DNA from: Actinopolyspora biskrensis
GTDB lineage: Bacteria; Actinomycetota; Actinomycetes; Mycobacteriales; Pseudonocardiaceae
Assembly (NCBI RefSeq): GCF_013408175.1
Contig: NZ_JACBYW010000004.1
Span: forward strand, 195,583-259,582
DNA: 64,000 nt
Reading direction: 5' to 3'
The position numbers and the translations under genes are program-made. This document shows positions 46,661-54,804 of the stretch, piece by piece (the stretch's first letter is position 1; the number at the start of each line of letters is the position of its first letter). The notes under the pieces were generated by a model that saw nothing but the letters and a program-made list of their open reading frames with translations, was not told where the DNA came from and ran no database searches.

Positions 46661-47463
46661 TTTTGTCGTCCTTTGCTCATTTGGCGATTGTTTTTCATGT
46701 TGCGGCCGCAATGAAGAAATTAGTAGCGGATCGCGGCTGTGTCGTCACTCGAAAGTGCAAAGTGGACACGACTTTGCGTGACCCTGAAGCACGCCCAGTG
46801 ATCATGAAACACTTTTGTGAAAATTAGTCATTTATATGTGGCGCCGGATCGACTACGTGGAGTGCAAGTTACTGCCGAGTCGCCGGGTGGCGGTTCGGGC
46901 GACCCCTGTCCCGGTCGGGCTTTCTGGTGCGTTGTGGACGTGTTGCGGTGCTGAAATGCTTCGATGATCACTCGTCCGGGTGGTGTCTAACTCTTTCGAG
47001 TGAGCATCGGGGCGGAGATCCCTGGTTGTGATTTGAGCCACCATGTTGGCGGTCGGTGTGGACCGCTCCCGAGCGGGAGCGGTGCCCGGCGGGGAACCGC
47101 CGCACACGCGCGGGGGTTCCCGCCCCGGAGTGCCGTCCCCGGACGAGTTGCCCCCGCGTGCGGGCGGCGGCATCCTGTGACGGGGTCGGCCGTATCGGTG
47201 ATGTGGACGACCGCTTCGCGGGGCATCAGGTGTGATCGTGGTCCCACCTGCCCATTTCGACTAACACTGTTGCTGCGTGAGAGGCCTTTCGCGGTCTAGC
47301 GTGACTACCGACAGGACCCCAACGGGGTGGTGCTGCGGCGGTTCGGAGGATCCCGACCGGCGTGTGCGCTCGATCGGGAACGGGTGACCCCGGCGCCTCG
47401 GGTGTCGGTCGTACCGCTGGTCGGCGGCAGCCCCACCCCCGATTGAGCGCGAGAGGTTCCCGA
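46661..47463. other. AT-rich pocket and gltA upstream region
   Basis: 46661-46860 is AT-rich and should carry the promoter of the small peptide gene. 46860-47460 has an open frame on the minus strand (to 47044) whose product does not resemble any known protein. A hairpin lies at 47062-47083. The gltA promoter is presumably near 47260-47310, but no motif is convincing. Confidence 0.35.
47062..47083. terminator. Hairpin, possible terminator
   Basis: ACCGCTCCCG / CGGGAGCGGT, a 10-bp perfect stem with almost no loop. No associated gene is certain. Confidence 0.4.
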
Positions 47464-48768
<1,305 letters not shown>

Positions 48769-48799
48769 ATCCTTCTCGAAACCGTTGTGCGCGTGAGAA

Positions 48800-48832
48800 C
48801 GGGCCGCCCGGACCGGGTGTCCGAGCGGCCCG
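48800..48832 (+). terminator. Hairpin terminator after gltA
   Basis: CGGGCCGC-C-CGGAC pairs with GTCCG-A-GCGGCCCG (13 pairs, one mismatch), 5-nt loop, 31 nt after the stop. Confidence 0.7.
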
Positions 48833-48935
48833 CTCGATCGGGGGAGCGCACCCCTCCGGAAAGCGCGGCGAGGTGACCACGGGGCCGGTCCCGCCACTCC
48901 GCCGCCTCGTGCGGTGACGCCGGGCGGGGCGCCGT

Positions 48936-50132
48936 TCAGGACGCCCGGAGCGCCTCGCGGAGTTTGACGCGTGCCCCGGTGCGCAGGATGGCGTTCGAGT
49001 AGATCCGTCCGCCGAGCCAGAGCACCACGGCGCTGGCCACCAGCGAGAACACCGCCGCCAGCGGCGCTTCCCACGGGGCGGCGACCCCGAGCGCCAGCCG
49101 CATCGGCATCAACACCGGCGAGAATCCGGGCACGAAGGACAGCACCGTCCCCAACGTGCTGTTCGGATCGGCGGGAAGCACCGAGACCCCCACCACGAAC
49201 GGCACCACCAGCGTCATGATCACCGGTGTGATCACGCTCTGCAGGTCCTCCTGGCGGGAAACCAGGGAAGACGCCGCCGCGAGCAGCGTCGCGTACAGGA
49301 GGAATCCGAGCAGGAACCACACCAGTATCCAGCCCAGCAGGCCCGCGACGGCCCCCAGCGGAAGCACCAGCGTCGCCGTGGCGCTGACCGCGCCGAACCC
49401 GACCACCCCGATGACCGCGAACTGGATCAGTCCGGTGAGTCCGATCCCCAGGATCTTCCCGGCCATCAGCTGGGTGCTGCTGATCGTGGCCAGCAGCATC
49501 TCGACGACCCGGTTGGACTTCTCCTCCACGACTCCCTGGGCGATCATCTGCCCGGTCATGATCAGGAACATGTAGAGCAGGAACGCGGCCACGAACGCGA
49601 TCACCAGTCGCTGTGCCTGCTGCGGGTCGGAGGAGTCCAGGTTCGTGGTCGTGACTTCGACCCGATCGGCCTGCCCGCGGACCTGGCCGGGGTCCGCACC
49701 GGCTTCGGCCATCGCTTCGTCCAGGGAGCGCTGCCACGCGATGTTGGCCAGTGAACGCCGCAGGTCGGCGTGGTCCCCGCTTTCGAAAACCAGTTCCGGC
49801 TCGGTGGACGTACCGGTCACCAGCACGTCCAGCTCACCCTCGCGGACCAGGTTCTCGCCCCGCTGCCGATCGTCGACCCGCTGGATCCGCCACTCGGCGT
49901 CGCCCGGAGTTCCCGCCCCGAGCGGTTGGGTGAGCGAGGTCGCCTGCGGCGTCACCCCGACGTCGGTGCCGCTCGCCGGTGCGTTCGAGCTGCCGATGAA
50001 GAACATCAGAGCCGGGTAGGCCAGCACCACCAGAAGCATGAAAAGGGTGCCGAGCACGAACGAGCGGGTTCGGACCCTGGTCCGCAGTTCGCGTCTGGCG
50101 ACGAGCCATACTGCGTTCGATGTCGATTTCAC
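48936..50132 (-). CDS. ABC-2 type permease (NatB-like)
   Basis: Membrane subunit of an ABC exporter, 398 aa. Helix 1 lies at about 25-47. A large external loop of some 120 residues follows, then five helices between 175 and 385, including the segment E-E-K-S-N-R-V-V-E-M-L-L-A-T-I-S that is characteristic of NatB/YhaP proteins. GTG 50132 overlaps the ATPase stop as GTGA. Possible roles are Na+ efflux or lipid/drug export. Confidence 0.85.
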   Translation of the reverse strand: MKSTSNAVWLVARRELRTRVRTRSFVLGTLFMLLVVLAYPALMFFIGSSNAPASGTDVGVTPQATSLTQPLGAGTPGDAEWRIQRVDDRQRGENLVREGELDVLVTGTSTEPELVFESGDHADLRRSLANIAWQRSLDEAMAEAGADPGQVRGQADRVEVTTTNLDSSDPQQAQRLVIAFVAAFLLYMFLIMTGQMIAQGVVEEKSNRVVEMLLATISSTQLMAGKILGIGLTGLIQFAVIGVVGFGAVSATATLVLPLGAVAGLLGWILVWFLLGFLLYATLLAAASSLVSRQEDLQSVITPVIMTLVVPFVVGVSVLPADPNSTLGTVLSFVPGFSPVLMPMRLALGVAAPWEAPLAAVFSLVASAVVLWLGGRIYSNAILRTGARVKLREALRAS

Positions 50133-51040
50133 TCGGCGGGCTCCTCGGTTACGACATTGCGGAACAGATCGGTCAGGCTCGGCCGGTTCCTGCTGAACTC
50201 GTGCACCGGCCCCGTGCTCAGCGCCGCCTGCAGCACGGCCTGGTCGTCGGCGGTCTCGTCGAGTCGTAGCGTGGTGCGCCCGCCGGAGGTGTCGACGACG
50301 CTCACCCCCCGCAGCCCGTCCGCCCAGTCGGGAGGTGCCTGCGGTGCGTGCACGGTCAGGTCGGCCGGTCCGCTGGAACGGAGTTGTTCGACCGTTCCGT
50401 CGGCGACCATCCTCCCCCGCTGCACGATGCCGACCCGGTCGCACAGTTTCTGCACGAGTTCGAGCTGGTGGCTGGAGAACACCACCGGGACCCCGCGCTC
50501 GCACGTCTGGCGCAGGACTGTGCTCATCAGTTCGACGGCCACGGGGTCCAGGCCGGAGAAGGGCTCGTCCAGGATCAGCACGGCCGGGTCGTGCACCAGC
50601 GCAGCGGCGAGCTGTACGCGTTGCTGGTTGCCGAGGCTGAGCTTCTGCAACTGGTCGTTGCGACGTTCGGCCAGGCCGAGCCGTTCGAGCCACGATTCGG
50701 CCGTTCTCCCGGCTTCCGCGCGGGAGAGGCCGTGCAGCTCCCCCAGGTACTGGAGCTGGTCCAGGACCCTCATCTTCGGGTAGAGTCCGCGCTCCTCGGG
50801 CATGTAGCCGATTCGGCTGCGGACGGTGCGGTCGATCGGGGCGTCGTTGTAGCGGACCTCCCCGGAGTCCGCTGCGAGCACGCCCAGCGCGATCCGCATG
50901 GTGGTGGTCTTTCCGGCGCCGTTGCTGCCGACGAATCCCAACATCTCACCGGGTCTCACGGTGAGTGACATCTCGTCCAGGGCAACGACGTCCCCGTAGC
51001 GTTTGGAGATCCGGTCGATCTCCAGTGCGCCTTCGGGCAC
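50129..51040 (-). CDS. ABC transporter ATP-binding protein (NatA-like)
   Basis: ATPase of 303 aa for the NatB-like permease. Walker A G-S-N-G-A-G-K-T-T, Q-loop G-Y-M-P-E-E-R-G-L-Y-P (typical of this subfamily), signature L-S-L-G-N-Q-Q-R-V, Walker B A-V-L-I-L-D-E-P-F-S-G-L-D. It has a roughly 80-residue C-terminal extension. First gene of a two-gene operon with translational coupling. Confidence 0.9.
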   Translation of the reverse strand: MPEGALEIDRISKRYGDVVALDEMSLTVRPGEMLGFVGSNGAGKTTTMRIALGVLAADSGEVRYNDAPIDRTVRSRIGYMPEERGLYPKMRVLDQLQYLGELHGLSRAEAGRTAESWLERLGLAERRNDQLQKLSLGNQQRVQLAAALVHDPAVLILDEPFSGLDPVAVELMSTVLRQTCERGVPVVFSSHQLELVQKLCDRVGIVQRGRMVADGTVEQLRSSGPADLTVHAPQAPPDWADGLRGVSVVDTSGGRTTLRLDETADDQAVLQAALSTGPVHEFSRNRPSLTDLFRNVVTEEPAE

Positions 51041-51311
51041 GGGGCCCTCCTCTTCGGTAGTCGATCACGGAACCGTCCCGCTTCAGCGTGGGCGCGCCGC
51101 CGGATCGGTTCCGCCGCCGCGTCTTCGTCTTCTCGTCCCCAGCTGACGCGAGACCGTTTCACGAAAGAGCCTATCGCCGAATCGGCCTCCGACGAGTGCT
51201 TTTACCGAATCGGAAGACAACCGTGCTGGGGGAACCGGCCGCGCGCGGCGACTCACGTGAGGGCACCCGACAAGCGCACCCGGGGACTGATGAGGACCGA
51301 GGCTCGGGTGA

Positions 51312-51400
51312 GGTCTGTCCCGCGTGCGCGGGGCCTACCAATCGGCGATCCAGCCGGGAAAGACCAGGACGGGTCTGTCCCCGCGTGCGCGGGTCCTACA
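51312..51400 (+). CRISPR. Two-repeat CRISPR remnant, type I-E-like
   Basis: Two near-identical units at 51312-51339 (28 nt) and 51372-51400 (29 nt), both starting GGTCTGTCC and containing the CCGCGTGCGCGGG hairpin. They are separated by a 32-nt unique stretch (51340-51371). Repeat length, stem and spacer length match type I-E arrays. No cas genes are in the window. The rest of 51041-51471 holds no gene. Confidence 0.6.
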
Positions 51401-51471
51401 CTTGGTGACCTGCGATCTTAGCAGCGCTTTCCCGCTGCGGGAACCACTTCTGTTCCGGGAGCGAGGAGGGG

Positions 51472-52305
51472 TCAGTACCACTGGCCGGGTTGCCACACCA
51501 CGAGCACCGAGCCGCGGGGCAGAATGGTCCGTACCGCTTGCTTGCAGTTGAACTCTCCACGACACATCGTATCGTTCAGCACGATCACCCCGTACGTTTG
51601 ACCGGCCTCTTTCATCCGTTGTGCGTATTTCGCTTCGACGTGCAGCACGACACCGGGAGCACCACGGGTGTCCGGATCACCGAAGATGCGGGAGTTGTGC
51701 AGATCGAGCCGCATCCGCTCGGAGAGGTCCTCACGTCCGCTGGTCAGGATCTGCTCGTTGCCGTCCTGGTCGTAGATGAGCCCGGATGTTTGACCACCCT
51801 CATAGCGCGGTAGCCGTTCGCGTGCTTGGTCGATCCACGAACGGTCGTGGGCGGTGTCGGTGGGAACTCGCGGGAGGGTCGAGGGGTGCGGCAGGCTGGG
51901 TGGGGGTTGGTCGGTGTTGAGGCCGAGTCCGGCGAGGTAGTTGATCAGGTGTTCTCGGGTGTTGTCGGACAGGGCGAGCACGTCGTCGATCAATTCCCGT
52001 GCCCGTTCGAGCAGGGCTACTGCCTCGGCCAGTTCGGACGAGGTGCTGCCTTCACCGACTTCGGTCAGGGTGGGCAGGGCGTATTCCTCGATCCAGGCGG
52101 GGGCCTGGTGCAGCTGCTCCGGCGGTAATCGTCCGAGCATCCCGGCGAGGGTGTTGCCCATCTCCTCCACAGCGGACATGGCGGGCTCCTGCAGGACGGC
52201 GGAAAAGGACCGGACGTGCTCGGCGGCCCGCATCGCTGCCGGTAGCTCGCCGGTGGGGGTGGCCTCGGTGATCTGCGGGAGTCGTTTCCGGATGTCGTCG
52301 CGCAT
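51472..52305 (-). CDS. DddA-like (SCP1.201 family) DNA deaminase toxin
   Basis: A 277-aa protein. The C-terminal 110 residues carry the zinc deaminase core: T-S-G-L-I-Y-D and I-L-T-S-G-R, then H-V-E at 222-224 (zinc His and catalytic Glu), and C248-R-G-E-F-N-C254 as the other zinc ligands. L-P-R-G-S-V-L-V-V-W follows. This matches the SCP1.201/DddA cytosine-deaminase toxins. Residues 1-135 are helical with no signal peptide, perhaps an export or adaptor region. ATG 52305 has GGAG 7 nt away. It is the last gene of a minus-strand operon. The immunity gene is not obvious. Confidence 0.75.
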   Translation of the reverse strand: MRDDIRKRLPQITEATPTGELPAAMRAAEHVRSFSAVLQEPAMSAVEEMGNTLAGMLGRLPPEQLHQAPAWIEEYALPTLTEVGEGSTSSELAEAVALLERARELIDDVLALSDNTREHLINYLAGLGLNTDQPPPSLPHPSTLPRVPTDTAHDRSWIDQARERLPRYEGGQTSGLIYDQDGNEQILTSGREDLSERMRLDLHNSRIFGDPDTRGAPGVVLHVEAKYAQRMKEAGQTYGVIVLNDTMCRGEFNCKQAVRTILPRGSVLVVWQPGQWY

Positions 52306-52335
52306 CACCGGTCTCCTACCAGCCCGGGATGACAG

Positions 52336-52722
52336 TCAGATCGTGTTCGCGGCCTGCGACCTGTGGTGCGGGCACTGCTCGGGGGTGTACGGGTCGACGT
52401 AGAGGTAGAGCTGTCCGGTGGCGGTGACGATCATGGCCTCGACGGACAGCCCGTAGGCCAACGCGTGCCGATCGCGGGCCGCGTCACGAACTCCGGGACC
52501 GTCGAGGGTCACCCCCCACGGGGTGTGCCATTCGATGGCGATCGTGTCCGCGCTGTGGGCGGTGAGCATGTCGGCGATCCATTCGGCCCCGGCTTCCGGA
52601 TCGAGCAGCACCGCGTCGGGGGAGTAGTTCCTCCGGAGCTTCGCGGCGGTGGCGTGGTCGGACAGGTGCGCGTGCCAGTGCAGCCCGTGGTCGCGCCAGC
52701 GGGTCGGAAGGTGGTCGGTCAT
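52336..52722 (-). CDS. Hypothetical protein next to the deaminase, immunity candidate
   Basis: A 128-aa soluble acidic protein, with W-R-D-H-G-L-H-W near the start, I-A-I-E-W-H-T-P-W-G-V-T-L mid-way and Q-L-Y-L-Y-V-D-P-Y-T-P-E-Q-C-P-H-H near the end. ATG 52722 has AAGGCC upstream. It ends 30 nt before the deaminase start on the same strand and no gene follows the toxin, so it is the best candidate for its immunity protein. I recognise no family. Confidence 0.6.
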   Translation of the reverse strand: MTDHLPTRWRDHGLHWHAHLSDHATAAKLRRNYSPDAVLLDPEAGAEWIADMLTAHSADTIAIEWHTPWGVTLDGPGVRDAARDRHALAYGLSVEAMIVTATGQLYLYVDPYTPEQCPHHRSQAANTI

Positions 52723-52801
52723 GGGGGCCTTCTTCGTGGGAGGTGTGGTGGACGGGGCCCGGCGCCGGAGGTCGGGGTTCGAACGGCGCCGGGGGTGTGG
52801 A

Positions 52802-53047
52802 CTACAGGGCACGCAGCCCGGACAGCACGCGGGCGAGCAGGTCCTCGTCCGGGTTCGGGTACAGTCCTGGGATAGGCTCGGGCTGCCGACCCGGCAGGGT
52901 GGTACTGCCGGGTCGGCGCTTGGCTGCGGCCGACAGCGGCAGCGTGCCGTGCCAGCGCGACCGGCGCGGCAGTCGTGCCACGGCGGGCATGATCTCGGTG
53001 GGTGCCGCGTCCGCTCGGACGGGTGCCTCCGGCGGCGGGCTAGTCAT
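52802..53047 (-). CDS. Small hypothetical protein in the deaminase operon
   Basis: An 81-aa protein, Pro/Arg/Ala-rich in the first half with a C-terminal helix (N-P-D-E-D-L-L-A-R-V-L-S-G-L). The ATG at 53047 overlaps the previous stop by 8 nt, which supports translation. No family recognised; it may be a linker or adaptor. Confidence 0.5.
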   Translation of the reverse strand: MTSPPPEAPVRADAAPTEIMPAVARLPRRSRWHGTLPLSAAAKRRPGSTTLPGRQPEPIPGLYPNPDEDLLARVLSGLRAL

Positions 53048-53243
53048 CGACGCCGCCCTCGGTGACCTCCGCGCCGTCGAGCTCGTCGGCGTAGCCCCGC
53101 AACCGCTCGGCGATTCCCTCGAAGGCCACGGCCGCATCGCGGCACTGCGCACCTGTGGCCGCACCACGGGGGATGTCGTAGGCCAGTTGTTCCATGGTCC
53201 ACTGCTCGTGCGCGGCCCACGTGGCCAGCTCGCCCGGCCTCAT
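53040..53243 (-). CDS. Small helical protein in the deaminase operon
   Basis: A 67-aa acidic, mostly helical protein that starts M-R-P-G-E-L-A-T-W and ends with a Glu/Asp-rich tail. ATG 53243 overlaps the preceding stop as ATGA. The size and helix content resemble WXG100-like adaptors, but no W-x-G motif is present. Function unknown. Confidence 0.55.
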   Translation of the reverse strand: MRPGELATWAAHEQWTMEQLAYDIPRGAATGAQCRDAAVAFEGIAERLRGYADELDGAEVTEGGVDD

Positions 53244-53446
53244 GACTGACCCCGGATCGCCGCATCCAGCACGTCCCGCAACTCGCGAGCCTGCTCGACC
53301 GTCCACCGCGTCCGATTCCAGATCGTCGGCGTCGTGATCCGCACCTCGCCATCCACAGCAGACACCCGCAACGACACCGCCCCACCCTCGGAGTGGCACG
53401 GCACCCGCACACCCGGACCATCAAATGATCCATGTCTCATGCTCAT
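53240..53446 (-). CDS. Small hypothetical protein, first gene of the deaminase operon
   Basis: A 68-aa protein with a beta-rich first half (V-S-L-R-V-S-A-V-D-G-E-V-R-I-T) and a C-terminal helix (V-E-Q-A-R-E-L-R-D-V-L-D-A-A-I). ATG 53446 or the in-frame ATG two codons later could be the start. It lies divergently from the XRE regulator across a 124-nt AT-rich gap with an inverted repeat. No family recognised. Confidence 0.55.
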   Translation of the reverse strand: MSMRHGSFDGPGVRVPCHSEGGAVSLRVSAVDGEVRITTPTIWNRTRWTVEQARELRDVLDAAIRGQS

Positions 53447-53476
53447 GCGCTACGCTCCCCGTAGGAGATTAAACCT

Positions 53477-53508
53477 GATACCGGAATCAATAGTCTCTAA
53501 CCGGTATC
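53477..53508. promoter_or_regulatory. Inverted-repeat operator between XRE gene and deaminase operon
   Basis: GATACCGG (53477-53484) and CCGGTATC (53501-53508), 16 nt apart, in the divergent AT-rich promoter region. Likely site for the adjacent XRE regulator. Confidence 0.45.
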
Positions 53509-53558
53509 TGCGGTTTCAATCCTCCGAATGGGTGTACTGTTTGGACAGCTTTATCCAC

Positions 53559-53564
53559 TACGGT
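53559..53564 (+). promoter_or_regulatory. -10 element for leaderless XRE transcript
   Basis: TACGGT ends 6 nt before ATG 53571 and no ribosome site is present. Confidence 0.4.
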
Positions 53565-53570
53565 TGAGTC

Positions 53571-54428
53571 ATGGCCGGACTCAACGAGGCGCATACTCCG
53601 AAAGCTCGTCTGCTCGGTGCTGAACTGCGTGAACTGCGCAAAAACGCTGGATTCAACGGTCGGCAACTTGCCGCAAAGCTCGGCATCACACAGACAACGA
53701 TCTCGCGATACGAACGAGGAGCACGGACACCACCAGTCGACTACGTAGCCCGCGTGCTCGGACTATTCGGTGTCACTGGTCAGCGATACGACGAACTGGT
53801 GGAGTTCGCGCACTCGGCATCCGAACCAAACATGATTACCCGGTCGAGTATTCACCGGAACCTCGTCGAGATCAGCGAGTTCGAACGCGACGCGAGCGAA
53901 ATCGTCTACATCGCGCCGTTGATGATTCCCGGGCCGCTTCAGACCAGGGCATACGCCGCAGCCGTGATGGCTAGTCTGCCACCGGATGAGCGCGACTTGC
54001 GCATTGAGCTACGGATGGCACGTCGTGAGGCTCTGGCCGAGCCACGTCAGATCACTACCTACCTCGCTGAACGCGTGTTGCGGGACCAGCTCGGTGGGTT
54101 CTCCGTAATGGCTGAGCAGATCGAGCATCTCGTCAAAGAAGCGTCACGTCCGAATGTTGATATCCGAGTCATCCCGGCTGATCAACAGAGGTGGACGCTC
54201 GCGCATGATGGCTCGTTCGTGCTGTACAAGTTCCCGAAAGCGTCCCCGATCGTGCACCTGGATCACCACGGCGGACCAGCGTTCCTCTATGACCAAGCCG
54301 ACGTGGCGATCTATGCCGATGCGGTCGATACGCTGCCGGAGGTGTCCATGAGCCCGGATGAGTCGGTCGGGCTCATGGCCAACATGCTGGAAAAAATGGA
54401 AGGACGAAGTGATGCTACACCCTACTAA
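53571..54428 (+). CDS. XRE-family regulator with DUF5753 domain (Scr1-like)
   Basis: A 285-aa DNA-binding protein. The helix-turn-helix lies at about residues 28-55 (L-A-A-K-L-G-I-T-Q-T-T-I-S-R-Y-E-R-G) and the remaining 200 residues are the DUF5753 partner domain, starting near L-V-E-I-S-E-F-E-R-D-A and including V-I-P-A-D-Q-Q-R-W. It overlaps the DUF397 gene by 17 nt. Such pairs are common in Streptomyces and relatives (BldB/WhiJ-type, Scr1/Scr2). GC is visibly lower than in the neighbours, suggesting transfer. Confidence 0.88.
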   Translation: MAGLNEAHTPKARLLGAELRELRKNAGFNGRQLAAKLGITQTTISRYERGARTPPVDYVARVLGLFGVTGQRYDELVEFAHSASEPNMITRSSIHRNLVEISEFERDASEIVYIAPLMIPGPLQTRAYAAAVMASLPPDERDLRIELRMARREALAEPRQITTYLAERVLRDQLGGFSVMAEQIEHLVKEASRPNVDIRVIPADQQRWTLAHDGSFVLYKFPKASPIVHLDHHGGPAFLYDQADVAIYADAVDTLPEVSMSPDESVGLMANMLEKMEGRSDATPY

Positions 54429-54600
54429 CTGGCGTAAGGCCAGCTACTCGGGGCCGAACAACGGATGCGTCGAGGTCGGCCGGGTCGGTGACGGTGCGGC
54501 GGTGCGCGACACCAAGGACCGCTCGCTCGGCTACTTCACCGCCGACCGGCAGCAGTGGCAAGCGTTCCTCGACGCGGTGAAGACCGACCGCTTCGAGTGA
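54412..54600 (+). CDS. DUF397 domain-containing protein
   Basis: A 62-aa protein with the complete DUF397 pattern: W-R-K-A-S-Y-S-G-x-N-N-G-C-V-E-V, V-R-D-T-K-D and W-Q-A-F-L-D-A-V-K. It pairs with the XRE gene upstream, whose end it overlaps by 17 nt. In characterised pairs the DUF397 partner binds or modulates the XRE protein. An ideal intrinsic terminator follows 13 nt after the stop. Confidence 0.88.
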   Translation: MLHPTNWRKASYSGPNNGCVEVGRVGDGAAVRDTKDRSLGYFTADRQQWQAFLDAVKTDRFE

Positions 54601-54613
54601 GCCGACCGCACGA

Positions 54614-54651
54614 AGGGCGCCCCCGGAGAACTTTCCGGGGGTGCCCTTTTT
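54614..54651 (+). terminator. Intrinsic terminator after DUF397
   Basis: Fourteen-bp stem AGGGCGCCCCCGGA / TCCGGGGGTGCCCT with one G-U pair, 6-nt GAACTT loop and a TTTTT tract. Confidence 0.85.
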
Positions 54652-54750
54652 CGCGCCGTGCGAAACTGTCCACAGTAGTCATCCCGTGGGGTGGATGTGG
54701 GGGCGGACCGCGACCAGCAGCGGCTGGTAGCGACCAGTCCGCATATCCAC

Positions 54751-54778
54751 GGCTCCCCTGCGTGCGGGGAAAATTATG
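54751..54778 (+). repeat. Isolated CRISPR-repeat-like sequence
   Basis: GGCTCCCCTGCGTGCGGGG followed by an A-rich stretch resembles a type I-E repeat with its hairpin, but stands alone 3.4 kb from the remnant at 51312. No second unit is present. Confidence 0.3.
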
Positions 54779-54804
54779 AGCAGCCAGTTCGCGTGACCGC
54801 TCTC

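Noticed and set aside
46853-47044. Minus-strand ORF (63 codons) in the AT-rich pocket upstream of gltA
   Set aside because: Thr/Arg-rich with no homology, no ribosome site and no terminator; not supported.
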